64,000 nucleotides of DNA from Chamaecrista fasciculata (GCA_003254925.1 QANZ01033036.1:185291-249290); one strand, 5' to 3'. Positions 34,716 to 48,823 are shown, counted from the stretch's first letter. Numbers and translations are program-made. The notes: a model not told the origin generated them from the sequence alone.

Positions 34716-36401
34716 TTAATCTATATAATGTTGTAGACCTTTGTCCAAGAACCATTTCATATTGCCTTCAGGCGAAATCAAATGAACAGGCAATTTCTCA
34801 TCAGAATCCTCGGAATCATATTTCTCCATCACTGCATTGTAAACGACATCTGCTTTTGCAGCCAGCATTTATCACTGGTAAAGTCAGTGTTATTCGGTGT
34901 CGTGGTGGATTTGGAGCGTCGTTTATGAATGTAACCCATTTCGTTTTCTCTTTTAGGGCAGGGTGTTTTGGGAACAAAGAGCCCACGTGTCCATATCCAA
35001 TAGAATCAGATCAAATTTTGGAAGCCCAGTGGCTGTTAAGCCCACCACGTTACTCTTCACCAATAATTTCAGACTCGTCTCGTACACGTCAGCTACTCCA
35101 TCTCCTGGAAGAGCATCGTCAATGGCATTGATATTGCTTCTAGGAATTGGCACCTATTAGACAGTAGACACCAGATATACATATTTAACACGTACACATT
35201 TTGATGTCAGGCATGGTTTTTTTGACGGGTTTGAAATACTATTGTTGAATTTTATTTTAGGTATACCTTGTAGAGAAATCTATCATAGGCATTACTCTCT
35301 ACATGAGTCTTTGGCACCACTTTCTTGTCCACCCAGAAAACATGCCACTTAGACAACTCGATTGTGTTTATATATGGTGGCTCCACTAGTTTCTTGAAAT
35401 TTCAACCATAAAAAAAGTTGTTTATTTTGTTATTAAATTTAAGCAAAACATCCTTTCGTGTCCTTAATGTTTGCGGTGATTTTCAGTTATGCCCCTAACA
35501 TTTCATTTGTGTAAGTTGTGCCCCCAATGTGAAAGGTTAGTTTCAATTATGCCCCCAATTTCAATCATCTAAAAAAAAACATCATTTTTTGCACAATTTG
35601 AGCTCGGTTTTGATATTTCATATGAGTTTTGATTTTCGGACATCACAAACTTGATTCCTTTGACCAATTTCAAAGATTAAGCTCAAAATCGGACCCGATG
35701 AACCCCAAAAAGGACCAAAACGAAATGCAGCAAAACAAAGCATTTTTCTCAAAATTTCTATGTGCAAAATGATCCTTAGGAGCCAAAAATGAGTACCCAT
35801 AAACTCATTTATCAAAACAAACTGAAATGAACACAGACCGAAACTCAAAAGTTTTGAAAAACGGTACACTAACGAGGATGTGGGCATAATTGAAACTAAC
35901 GTTTCAAATTGGGGGCATAATTGAAACTAACGTTTCACATTGGGGGCACAACTGACACAAATGAAACGTTAGGGGCATAACTGAAAATCACCCGCAAACA
36001 TTAGGGGAACGAAAGGGTGTTTTACCTTAAATTTATACAAAAAGTAAAGACATTTCATAACCTCATTTGATCTGGGAATTTGCATGATACTACGGATAGA
36101 TATATACCTGAGGTATTTGATGGAATGAGCAGACAAAACAATAGTGAAACAATCTTTGTGTTTGATGAATTGATCGGAGAGATCAGAAACATATTTGGCC
36201 AAAGACACAGCAAGATGGTCCTTACTAAGCACCTCAACATTTTTGTTGGTTTCCATAGATGCCTTCACTGATATTCTGCTACCCAACCTCTTACTCTTAG
36301 GTGATATTCTGCCATCTTGCTTGTTATGCTACATTCCACTCTAAACACAAGCTGCTCTTCACAGACTGGGAAACAAGAGAGAAATGAGAAGAAGTGGCCA
36401 T
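34716..36401 (-). pseudogene. 6-phosphogluconolactonase copy D, pseudogene
   Basis: All three exons are recognisable (about complement 36108-36401, 35268-35394 and 34716-35153), but the gene is broken in several ways. From the ATG at 36401, the transit-like start MATSSHFSLVSQSVK runs into a stop (LEWNVA then TAA), and the frame then shifts before SRISVKASMETNKNVEV. The SGGS motif reads SAHS. Exon 2 lacks three residues (SNAYDRF for [10 protein letters not shown]) and DER reads DKK. In exon 3 the glycine-rich GPDG region is deleted with a frameshift after FDLILLDM. A second deletion after PVINA removes a core strand, and no SKL remains. Its first intron holds an inserted foldback element. It is the most decayed member of the array. 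Confidence 0.9.
35442..36026. mobile_element. Foldback Mutator-like element in intron 1 of copy D
   Basis: A 585-bp palindromic element with ends AGCAAAACATCCTTTCG and CGAAAGGGTGTTTTACC and internal units like GTTATGCCCCTAAC. It is flanked by exact 9-bp repeats TTAAATTTA (35433-35441 and 36027-36035). It belongs to a different family from the 'CTTTGGTACC' elements. No protein is encoded; the frame 35618-35887 lies in its centre. Confidence 0.85.
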
Positions 36402-36886
36402 CTCTCTCTGCGTTTAGAGTGGAATGTAGTGATATTAATATTAACTAATGCAAGAGCTGTGTATGTTTTGGCTGTTCTTGTACCCTTAAATATCTATATC
36501 AAATGCTCTGATTCTTTGTTGGAAACAGAAGCAAGGTATGGATCCTTGTCTTTAGAGTAGAAGAGACCAGATCTGCAAATTAAGGAGGTAAGTATTATAT
36601 AATTCGTTTTTATTTTTTGATAAAATTATATAATTCGTTTTAAAGTTTAGGATGCTGAGAACAGAGTGTGAGATGTTTAAAACTACTAGATATGCTAGTT
36701 TATGTTGGTTTGGCCTCAATGGAAGTTTATTTGTTTTTGATTTTTTTTTTTGGCCTGATTATTTGTTTTTGATCTTAAAGTCATGAATTAATAGTATTTC
36801 TGAAATTTTCGGAAGCCTTATAAAAATTGTGCATTAACTAAAATAAATATCTAATATCTTACTGCAATGCAAGAAATAAAAAAGAT
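36402..36886. other. Upstream flank of copy D, no gene seen
   Basis: Former promoter region of copy D. A 20-bp inverted repeat brackets the first exon start: CTACATTCCACTCTAAAC at about 36330 and GTTTAGAGTGGAATGTAG at about 36413. Confidence 0.5.
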
Positions 36887-37358
36887 GGCCAAAGTCCTAT
36901 TTTGGTCCCTCATATTTGCTTAAAGTTATGTTTTGGTCTCTCAAGTTTATAAAAAGTTTCACTGTTAGTCCTTGACTATTTTCCATTCACTTTTTCTGTT
37001 AAAAGAAGGAAAAAATTAACTTTCATCTCCCGACAATTTTGCTCTTTTACAAAAGGGAAAGACCTTAATTAATGCAAAAGAGCAAAGTTTTTTAGAGATG
37101 AAAGTCAGCTTTTTTTTTTCTTTTTTTAACAAAAAAAGTGGACGGAAAAGAGTTAGGGATTAGCGGTGAAATTTTTTGAAAACTTAAGGGACTGAAACGA
37201 AACTTTGAACAAACGTAAGGGACCAAAACAGAACAAAAAAACTTTCTGGACCAAAATGGAACCATGAGCAAACACGAGGGACCAAAACGGAACGAAAAAA
37301 CTTGAAGGACCAAAATAGAACTTTGAGAAAATATGAGGACCAAAATAGGACTTTGGCC
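36887..37358. mobile_element. Foldback element upstream of ubiquitin-eL40
   Basis: A 472-bp element with inverted ends GGCCAAAGTCCTATTTTGGT and ACCAAAATAGGACTTTGGCC. The right half has extra repeats of a 'ggaccaaaa...aacttt' unit, suggesting internal duplication. Flanking 9-mers AAAAAAGAT and AAAAACATT are only partly alike. No coding capacity. Confidence 0.75.
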
Positions 37359-37515
37359 AAAAACATTGAACAATAGTTTCATAAATGATATATAATAATA
37401 TCTAAATGTTGAAAGAATTACAAAAATACAAAATTAAACGAATCCTTCGTATAAAGAAAAGTGTTGGTAGTCCAGCTTCCAATCTTGATTAGATCGATGT
37501 TGCTAAATCCACACA

Positions 37516-39280
<1,765 letters not shown>

Positions 39281-40099
39281 ACTGTTTCTATTGCAAGATA
39301 TGAAGTGTTGGATTTCAGGACGTGCCTTGGAGTCCTGATAGCGTTTTAACTTGGTAGAATCGTAGGCTTTGTAGTTGAACTACAAATCTTTTGTTAATTG
39401 CGCTGGTAGAGTTTTGTTATGATTTTGGATCGTTGTTTGAATTGGAATTGATAAGAGTGATGACTCCGTTTTATTTGTTGACATTGTGCTTCTTGCTTTA
39501 GACAATAAGTTGTGCACTTGTTTTTTTTTCCTTCGTATATCATTCTTATATAAAAAAAACTAAACAATTTTCCTAAGTGTTGCTCACTAATTATCTAATA
39601 TAATTAAGGGGTAGACTATGATTCAAAGTTTGCTTTTGGGGCATGAGATGCAATGGATTTTGACCAATAAAATTATGGCATGTGGATATATGACTCAAGG
39701 AATAGGTTTTTTAAAATATATATTTATATTTTTTTACCCCAAATTTTGTGATATTTAGGTTTTAGACTTCAATTAAAATAAGCACTTGGTCCTTATAATT
39801 TTAGTAAGTTTGTAACTTAGTCCCTTTAATTTTATTATACGTAATTTAGTCCCTATGTTTCATAATAATATGGCCAAATTGCAAATAACCCCCTGAACTT
39901 TAGGTTGATGTGTGGAAAACCCCCCATAAACTTCAAATTGTTACCCAACAACCTTTAAGCTTCTCAAATTGTGCCCTAGAGGCCCGTTTGTTCATTTGCC
40001 ATCCAAATACTAACGGAAGTGCCAAGTCTCTTAAGCCATTTCAGCATTACAATCTCTTTCTCTCTCTACTACAAATTATATCAACTCATATATCATATG
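39281..40099. other. 3' region and decayed repeat
   Basis: 3' untranslated and intergenic sequence, then (about 39860-40030) half of a foldback-like element ('aataaccccctgaactt', 'gtgccctagaggcccg'), apparently truncated by the next element. No gene. Confidence 0.45.
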
Positions 40100-40511
40100 G
40101 GGTAATTACGCAAATGATCCTTGTGGCTTGGCCTATTTTGAGAAAGGGTCCTCGTGGTTTAAAAAGTGACAAATAAAGGATGGAGGTTTGCTCTGTTAAC
40201 GAAAGAGGTCCCAGAAGTTTTTTTTTCGTCTAAAGTTCACGGTGCCCTCACATATGCCTTGTACGTGACCCTTATTCTAGGGTAAATTACACATAGGGTC
40301 CATGTGGTTTGGCCTATTTAGAGAAATAGACTATGTGGTTTAAAAAGTGGCAAATAAGGGCTGAGGGTACCGTTAATTTTAGACGGAAAAAATTTTTGGG
40401 ACCTCTTTTATTAACTGAGCAAACCGCAGTTCCTTATTTGTCACTTTTTAAATCACAAAGGCCCTTTCTCTAAATATGTCAAATCACAGGGACCCTCTGT
40501 GTAATTTACCC
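40100..40511. mobile_element. Foldback Mutator-like element with an extra internal end
   Basis: A 412-bp element of the 'CTTGTGGYTTGGCC' family, related to the long-TIR element at 4757. It is flanked by 9-mers TATCATATG and TATCATATA (one mismatch). It holds three arms rather than two: a second left-type end GGGTAAATTACACATAGGGT begins at 40280 in direct orientation. This suggests nested insertion or internal duplication. No coding capacity. Confidence 0.7.
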
Positions 40512-40520
40512 TATCATATA

Positions 40521-40818
40521 TGTGATAGGATTTTTTTAATTTTATGAAACAAAGAAAGCTCTCAAACTTTTCTTGATTAATTCAAATAAAAGAGGGGCCT
40601 ATAAATAGGCTTACAATACAACCGAAAAGGAGAAATTCTCTCACAAAGCTGATAGCTACTAACAAACTCAATAAAATAAATAATTTAAACAAATTAATCC
40701 CTAATACTAGGTCAAACTCAGAAAAAGCTCAACAGCTCTTTTTCAAATTCTGAATTTTTTATTTACTTCACTAACATTAATAATATTAATAATCTTAATT
40801 TATTCCTAAATCCTAACA
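40521..40818 (-). repeat. LTR of a Ty1-copia-like element
   Basis: On the minus strand it begins TGTTAGGATT and ends ATCCTATCACA (TG...CA) and contains TATTTATAGGCC, a TATA-like core. It is preceded by a purine tract (AAAGGAGGAAA), the expected polypurine tract, so this is the 3' LTR. It directly abuts the target repeat of the adjacent foldback element. Confidence 0.75.
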
Positions 40819-40981
40819 TTTCCTCCTTTAAACTGAAATTTCTTTACAAGAAAATTCAGTTTAATTAATAAATCTTCAAGTTTTTCCTGGATCATTTGTT
40901 CGAAGCTTCAATGATGCACTTTGTCATCATTAACCTATTTGAAGCACCATCTCTCCAAAAACATCAAATTTTGTAAGCTTC

Positions 40982-41715
40982 TTACAGAAGATCTACTTCT
41001 TCTACTCTCTCTTCTTGCGCACTGTTCACTTCTTCTCTTCCTTCTTGTGCAACATTCACTTGCTCTTCCCTTTTAATTTTGCAATTTCTCTGTAAATGTC
41101 CAAACCTCTTGCAATTATAATATTGAGGTTTTCCTTTGGGCCAACAATCTTCTTCTACATGACCAGGCTTTTTGCAAAGGTTGCACTTAGGAATACCGCC
41201 TTTTCCTTTTGTAGCTTTAACAAAGAGAAGTCTTTCATCATTTGATTGTTGAATTTCTTCTCTTCTCATAGCCCTCCTATGCTCTTGTGCCTGCAATGCA
41301 TTAATTAATTCAGATAATGTTAATTCATCAATATCTCTTGAGTCTTCAAGAGATGAAATTTTCGCCTCAAACTTTTCTGGTAAACTTATGATCATCTTTT
41401 CAACAACTTTGCTATCTGGTAGATCCTCCCCAAGTAGTCGAATTTTGTTCACCAGTGTCATCAACCGATCAGAATATTGTTGGACACTTTCTCTTTCATT
41501 CATCTTCAAAGTTGAAAAATTCCTTTTGAGGTTGAGGACTTGCATTTTCCTCATCCTTTCATTGCCTTGATATAATTCTTTTAGCGTAACCCAAGCTTTT
41601 TTGGCTATTTCACAATTCATAATTTTTGTGAAAATGGTTTCTGAAACTACTGAAAAAATTATAGACAAAGCTCTCAGAGCTTTTGCTTCTTCTTCTTCTT
41701 CGTGAGCAATTTGAA
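40982..41715 (-). pseudogene. Ty1-copia Gag fragment (UBN2-type) with zinc knuckle
   Basis: The frame reads back from about 41715 (AHEEEEEAKALRALSIIFSV) to a stop at 40982. It has the copia Gag signature (AKKAWVTLKELYQGNERMRK, then QQYSDRLMTLVNKI and LPEKFEAKISSLE). A CCHC knuckle, CNLCKKPGHVEEDC, is followed by a second one that has lost its first Cys (YYNCKRFGHLQRNC). The N-terminus of Gag and all of protease, integrase and reverse transcriptase are missing. The stop lies about 150 bp from the polypurine tract, so pol was deleted internally or never present. It is truncated at its 5' side with no matching LTR. Confidence 0.85.
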
Positions 41716-44302
41716 AAATGAAGCGTTTATCTGATTTACCTTATGTTTTATATTAAAGTATTCAAATTTTAAAGACTACTCCCATAAAATCGTAATGAAT
41801 GTAAGATATGTGTGACTATAAAATTAAGTTAAGATCAACATTGAAAATACATTGTTTGAATTAGATGTTATATAAAGGCATATTATTTGTATAATATTGT
41901 TGTACATTTCATTCGAGATCTTGAAGGTATGCGGGTGCGTGTAGGGAGAAAAATGCTACGTTAATAAAAAAACAGTAAATTAATAATTTGATCTTTAAAT
42001 GATATTAATATCTTAATGAAGTCTTTGAAAGATAAAAATATCATATTTAATCTCTTGAAGAAGCCATTAGAATTAGTTAGGTCTTTTCGTTAAATGTGCT
42101 AATGACTTGAGTTTAATTTAATTATTATTCTGACGTACACTTTTAAATTTTATTGATATTGTACTTAATAATTAATGTTAAAAATTATATTTATCGTTAA
42201 ATTTAAATTAATATATTAACAAAGTGCCAAATTGATTACAATTACATATTTCATAGATTGAATTTGATAATTTCATTTTTCAGAGACTAAATAATTTAAT
42301 ACAGATAACATCTTTTAGGGACTAAATAATTTATTTCTTCTTAAAAAATTAATATTGGCCAAACCACTTTACTCATTGCATACATAACAAGTTACATGTT
42401 AGACTATCCTATAAACAAGACATAATTTCAATACAGTATCACATTCACCCTTTGTAGCTTTTAAATTTAAGATGTTGGTTGAACAAGTTAATATCAAATG
42501 CATAAACAATTTGGGGACTTGATTGGATAGATAGGTTGGTAGTGAGTTAAGGGTAGGTGAATATATTAATTAACCTTGAATTGAATGCATTTTTTAAACA
42601 TGTTTACTTTTAAAACTAAATTTTATTTATTGTATAAAAAAATTTCTGAATTCTGAACAGTGATTAAACATTAAAAACATACTTAATTTTGTACAAATAA
42701 CTCTATTAAAATTATTATTGAAAAAATAAAGGATATTTAATTTTATGTAAAAAAAGTATGTTATTCTTTTTCGTTTATCTTGATTAAAAACAGTTAATTT
42801 TAATTTAAATCAATATAAAATATAGTAAAAATTGTAAAATCACATATAAAAAAACTTCAATTTTTTCATTGAAAATTTTAACAATAGTCCCTAAAGTCCC
42901 ATATTTAACATTTTCGAGTTTAACACTCATCGATACCATCAATAACTCATCATTCCTCATTCATATAACTTTTCAGAAGATCGGGATGTTACATTCTTCT
43001 TGATTTCCGTCTATATCGCTCTGCTCGGGATGTGATTGTAGACAAAATGCATGGCAACAAGCATGACGTTGGTAAGAAAAGGTTTAAATGTCATGTCAAA
43101 ACTGTGATAAAGGCTGGAATGCCGCCCGTTCTATATATATATATATAAGAGCAAGACTATATTCAAACCGTTAATTGTCATTGAATGCGGTATAGCTTTC
43201 TTGCACAAAATATAAAATTCAAATAATTTCTTGTCATTTTTTAAAATTTATAAAATGGTTTGATAAGTTACTTTAATCTAAGGGAGTTTGGTACATTTTA
43301 ATCTTAAAATGTATAATTTTTCACATCAAATTGTACTCACTGCTAAAAACTTTTGAAGTTACCTCGTCATCCTCTGTATCATTTACAAGGTGTTGTTAAT
43401 GTTTTTGAACACGAACATCCAACATAATATAGTCGGGACACGCTTATCACCCGTGCATAGGATGAAGTTTTTCAGACTCATGTACTGCACAAAACATTCA
43501 TCAACACCACCAAAAATCAAAACGCTTGTATTTCACCCCCAACATTCGACAGAACAATCTATATATATCCACTGCAAACTATGTCGTGTGTCTTGAGGAG
43601 TTGATCAATTAAAATTTTCCTTGCCTTCAGCCTCTACATTGTTCCATGTTTATCTGTGATGAAATGCGAAGGCAGATGACAGTGAAGGAAAATTAGAGAT
43701 TAAACAAATTATATAAATAACAAATCCATAAACTAAATTGGGAGCAATAAATAAAATAACAGATGTAAATTTACTAACTTGAAGAAGTAAATAAATTACC
43801 GTCAAATGTGGGCAAAGAGAAATTTCAACCCACATGACTCTAGAGGGTTATGAATATTAGGGTTATCTTGTTTAATATAGAGAAACCCTTATATAGATAA
43901 AGGTTTTAAAAATAGGAGAAAATTCCTATAGAGATATCTTTGTTATCAAATATGCCTCTAATTCAAAATTCAAATTTAAAATAAGTATCAGATAAAATCT
44001 GATAGGCTAATCATTGTTAAGTATATCAATTAAACTTTGCCACAAAATACTAATACTCTTAGGCTGTGGGTTGGGGTCTTTGCCCAAAAGGCATGTGGAT
44101 AATCCGACCCATCACAGATTACCACATTTAAACAGAGACGCAAGTATATTCTCATTCGTAATCACGAAATTAAATTACTTAATCAATACAAAATAAATTT
44201 AATAATAATTAATGCTAATCCATACGAATTTTAATAGAAAAAATTCCAACAGAGAGTTTTACGAACTACAAGTATTATAAAGGCGACCAATAGAAAGTGT
44301 AG
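41716..44302. other. 2.6 kb AT-rich intergenic, no gene seen
   Basis: Scattered 'tagggactaaataatt' type repeats occur around 42000-42330. An open stretch near 43000-43120 (LLDFRLYRSARDVIVDKMHG) has more coding-like codons but no domain that I recognise and no splice partners. Nothing else was found. Confidence 0.45.
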
Positions 44303-46988
44303 TTACTTGGTTTGGAAAATGTTCTGGATCATCCTGCCAGGTGACTCCTGTGCTGCATATTCTAACTGAAGCAATTCCTCTGAGGAAAGACGCCATCCAA
44401 GAGCACCCACATTCTCTTGTGCTTGTTTTATTGACTTCACTCCTGGTATCGGTACTGTTCCTTTGCTTATACACCAATTTATGGCCACCTGCTCATCATA
44501 TTATTCACCCACCAATGCACATATCATTCAAATTCTTTGTTAACATCTCCCAACCATTACTAGGAAAAAGAAAAAAAGAACTTTTGAATTTTCTGCTGCA
44601 AAGCAAGTACCGAATCAACTCAAATGATGAATTTACACAGTAATAAGCAGTTAATTCATATTGATGATCAGAAACAAGGGATAAAAGTATTACTTGTGAC
44701 ATGCTTTTGCGACGTTTGTTTGCGATCTCTTTCAAGGAACTCAATAAAGGCTCCAGTCCAGGAAGGATTTGCCTAAACAGCAAGCCCCTGGTAGGCAACA
44801 TATTAACTAAGTTATTACTAAAAATAGCCGATAATGCAGAGGGTTATAGAGTTAATCACCAATTACTAACAAAACCTGTATAAGGAAAGAAACATAAATA
44901 TCAACACACCGAGGTCCTGTTGGAAGTTTGGATGGCGAATATTTCCCTGTAAGCATTCCGAGTCCTAAAGGACTATAAGAAATCAAGCGAATACCTAGAG
45001 AATCACATATATTTTTTATCTCTAACTGATCTTTCCCCATGCTAAGCAAAGAAAATTGCACCTGAAAATTGAGATTGCAAACAAGCATCATAAGAACACT
45101 AGTTAAACATGACAATGTTGGTTGGTATGCTCTCCCACAAACAAAACAAGCCATGTTAGTATACAATTGCTTTTAGTTTTGTTGTAAGTGTATTTTCTTA
45201 GTCCCAAGGCATCTGAAAGACATTTATCAGATATGATTTGGTTTAGAAAATCAAGCTATGCTTATTTGTCACACAGCAAAGTGCAAACCTTGTAACTTAA
45301 AACTGTACAGTTAAGTTAAAAATATACCTGGGCTGAGCATAAGGGAACTCCTCGAGCTTTCAGATAATCGTGGATCTTTAAAAGTTGCTTTGGTCCATAA
45401 TTGCTCACCCCAACAGCTCGAACTAAACCCTAAAGGGAAAATCAGTTATGATTATGGCATATTTGATCTCTGAAGATACTGATAAAATTCAATGCTTGAA
45501 TATCGTCAGTTGAATTTGACAAAAAGGACAGGTAGTAAAACAATCTGAGTGAAGAAATTATTAAACCACCCTGAGTGATTTTATCCACATTCAGTGCTGT
45601 TAAGTTAAGCCTTTTGTCCTTCCCATGGAAATTTATCATAATATGTTAATATAAACACATTTCAGACCCTAGAGGCAAGTCTTTAGAGGTTGGTTGATTT
45701 CAAAGTTCAACATAGTCACCAGACAATTGTAATTTGTAGAGTAACCTTGTCATACATTGCCACTAGACCATCCCAAAGAGCTTGCTCCTGCAAAGGAGCA
45801 TAATTCGCTGTCGACCAATGTAGTTGTCCAATCCCGATTTGGTCAATCTGCATTCTATCCAGAGATGCCCTGAAAACTTATTATGATAGAAGTTACTATC
45901 ACAGGCAAAAAGAACAAGAAAGTTTTCATTTTTATTATGGAAGGCCAGGAGAAGTGGAGTGGATAACTCAATCAAGTATCAGAATAATTAAAGAGACAAC
46001 GTGAGAATACCTGCAAGCATTGACAAATTGATTTGGTGTAAGGCGCCATGGATATGCTGCAAACTTTGTTGCAATTACTATTTCACCCTGACCTCCCTTT
46101 TTCCCTGTGGAAACGAATACTCAATTTTTTGTGGATATGTGAAAGCCTAAGAATCCATCATCATAAGCATATCTCAAGCCGTGAGATAACAGTCTACCTG
46201 TATAGGAGAAGACTTCTTTTTTGAAGAAAAAAAAAATCCTTGACATATGACATTGATGTTACATAGAAATATCAACCTAACAGAGAACACATCATATTAT
46301 GGATGGAAGGCCTAACGTCAAAAATACCTCAATCAATTAAGATAAACTGCTTGATTTTAATTTGGCCATTGTATATGCAATGGGTGTAGAAATAAAGACA
46401 TTATGTTCTGTATGTCATGACAGGATTTTCCCAAAGATTTGTCATCATCTGGTTTAGGACATCAAGAGATTTGGCCCACAACTCAATAATCAAATGAACC
46501 ATAGCAAGCAATGTTTTGTCATCAACTGAAATTCAGAGAGGAACCTTGAAATTCTCGAATGAACTTTCCCAGAAGCTTCTCGCTCTGTCCATTCAATTTG
46601 CCTGTGCCATAAGAATCAGCAGTATCGAAAAGATTGACCCCATTCTCCACAGCCAAATTGAAAATCTGTTGAAGGTCACTGTCCATCGATTCCTTATAAC
46701 CCCAAAGAAACTGATTGCCCCATGCCCACGTCCCAAACCCCATTGGAGACACACTCAAAGGACCCATCTTTACCTGCCAATGCCATAACCATTCAAGCTT
46801 TACTTACTTACACACATACCCAGAAACACCCAACATAACCAACCCCTAAAGAACAACATTAGAGATAAGATAGAGTAAAGAAGAAGGCCATGTACCTTTT
46901 GCCTTGGCCAGAAAGGAGGGAATTTGAGAGGCTTGAACAGTGAAGGGTTCAGATTGGAAGGGCCCAGAGAGCAAGCTGAGAGTGCCAT
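44303..46988 (-). CDS. Aldo-keto reductase, plastid-type, At1g06690-like (8 exons)
   Basis: Exons are complement 46896-46988, 46545-46773, 46011-46104, 45746-45869, 45328-45429, 44910-45061, 44694-44787 and 44303-44488, giving 357 residues with all junctions GT-AG and in frame. It is an NADPH-dependent oxidoreductase of the aldo-keto reductase superfamily. The catalytic tetrad is visible: Asp81 and Tyr86 (FDTADSYG), Lys121 (VIATKFAA) and His156 (GQLHWS). The NADP-binding end reads KGTVPIPGVKSIKQAQEN. The first 30 residues (MALSACSLGPSNLNPSLFK...) are a plausible plastid transit peptide. The closest family known to me is the 'uncharacterized oxidoreductase, chloroplastic' group; the natural substrate is not known. 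The ATG at 46988 is chosen because the frame upstream starts only with TTG. Confidence 0.95.
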
Positions 46989-48059
46989 TACCAATTCTGA
47001 AGAGCTTGGTTCAAGCGATACGCAACATACAGTTTTCTACTTTTCTTCGATGTGTGGTAGCGATTGAATAATCGATTTCGTAGTGGATAGTTCTGTTTGG
47101 TCCAGTGGGAACAAAAAAAAAATATCTTTTTTTTTTTCTAAAACAAAATAAAAGATGAATACTAGTACCTTTTTCTCCCATTAATAAGTGGTATTATGCG
47201 TTCAATTATCGGGTCTTACGATGCAACTCGAGAACCAAGAATAAATTTGCTTTTAGTCCCAGAAGCAGAAAACCAACAAAAAAGGCAATTTTTGGTTTAT
47301 TAATGTAATCAAACACCCGAAGATTTATATGTTGCAGGTTTTTAAGAGACATTAAAAAGATCTCTACTTGATTTTGGATATGTGACTTTGGTGTGTGGAA
47401 CTTGTCAAATATTATTATATGGAGGAAACAAAAAGCCTAGCTAACCCAAATATCAAATTAAGCTAATTGCTTGAAGCCTGGTAGAAAATCAGAGAGTAGG
47501 AAGTTAAACACTGCATTTCTGATTTCTGAATAAATTTATAGTTGGTCCTTCCTATTTGCTATGTCTTATCCCCCGTCGTGTTTAATAACATTACTCTGGT
47601 CTTGTTTATGATTTTATTGTGAAGATTCCCATCATTATAGTCAAATCTAAGAAATCAACAAATAAATACAGTGCTTTATTAACTTTCTTATCATGCATGA
47701 TTGTTTACTAGAAAGATCACACCCGCCCTTTGGCGTAGGTCTAGTAGAAAGATGAGGGTTAAGTGATAAGAGTCCAAGTTTTAGGATTTGTCACTCTATC
47801 AGCCATAATAAAAGGAAAAGAAATAAAAAAGGACCACACAGGAATTAGAATGACATGGAAGCCTGAACAAACAGAGACATGGCACATTGTTTCTTCTTCA
47901 AAATCTCTCATCATACAAGTGACACCATCTTCATTCTTCACTATTTCAAGCCTTCAAAAATATGGTGTTTGTCTGATCTTTTAGGCCAATCCAACATGAG
48001 CTTCTCTACATCCTGCATGGGCTCACTACAATGTTTTCACATGTGGGTGTATGCATTCT
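46989..48059. other. Intergenic between reductase and HD-Zip genes
   Basis: About 1.1 kb holding the probable promoter of the reductase and the 3' region of the HD-Zip gene, both on the minus strand. No other gene is recognised. Confidence 0.5.
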
Positions 48060-48823
48060 TCAACTCCAGAAATTTAACCACTGTGAACTACCACAAGGTT
48101 GATCTAACAGACCACTTAGGTCCCCACTATACCATTTTTCAAGCTCATCCATTCTTAGAAGTTGGTATCCAGTAGTGTCCTCAAAAAACCCAGTCTTCTT
48201 GTTCATTTCACTATGATGATGTTGTAAATGCTGCATGCCTTCTTCTTTCTCCTCCAAACCCTCATTTGAGGAACTAGGCTTTATTCCACTACTCATTTTA
48301 CTATCATGAGATGTCTCCATTAAATCATTTAGCTTCTGCAACTGTTTATTAAAAAAAAAAAAAAAAAAGATATCACAATTCACAGCCATGGAAACTGAAT
48401 TTGCTTCTTCCTTAAGAAAAAAAAGTCAGAATATTTAATTACCTCTACTTGCAATGACTCCTTCTCTCTCTTTAGGGACTCAAACTTTGATGCTAAACTT
48501 TCATACTCGTCTCTGAGCTTCCTGTAATCATGTTCTATCCTTTTGGATTTCCATCTGGCTCTTCTGTTCTGGAACCATATGGCAACTTGGCGAGGGTGCA
48601 GGCCAAGATCTCTTGCTACTTGCATCTTCTTCCTTGGGTCAAGCTTAGATTCTGACTCAAATATGCACTCCAGTGATCTGATTTGTTCATCACTGAACCT
48701 CTTCTTGTTTCCCACCTTGTTGTTTTTCTGAATCCTTGGAATTTGAGGTGGTGGCCCTGAGCATGTGTTGTTGCTTTCTTCTGATGCTTGAATATTCTCA
48801 TCATCATCATCACACCCCATCAT
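48060..48823 (-). CDS. HD-Zip class I transcription factor, ATHB7/ATHB12-like (2 exons)
   Basis: Exons are complement 48443-48823 and 48060-48341, giving 220 residues. It is a nuclear DNA-binding protein; class I members bind CAATNATTG as dimers. The homeodomain spans about 39-95 ([17 protein letters not shown] ... [13 protein letters not shown]). The leucine zipper follows at once, with leucines at 103, 110, 117, 124 and 131. The single intron falls inside the zipper, between Glu127 and Leu128, as in ATHB7-type genes. The C-terminus is acidic and ends with aromatic-rich WYSG...QWLNFWS, a likely activation motif. The ATHB7/12 group responds to abscisic acid and drought; that role here is inference. 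The acidic N-terminus (GCDDDDEN) is short. Two adjacent ATGs (48823 and 48820) are possible starts. Confidence 0.95.

Noticed and set aside
43000..43140. Coding-like stretch reading LLDFRLYRSARDVIVDKM
   Set aside because: No recognised domain and no neighbouring exons; left as intergenic.
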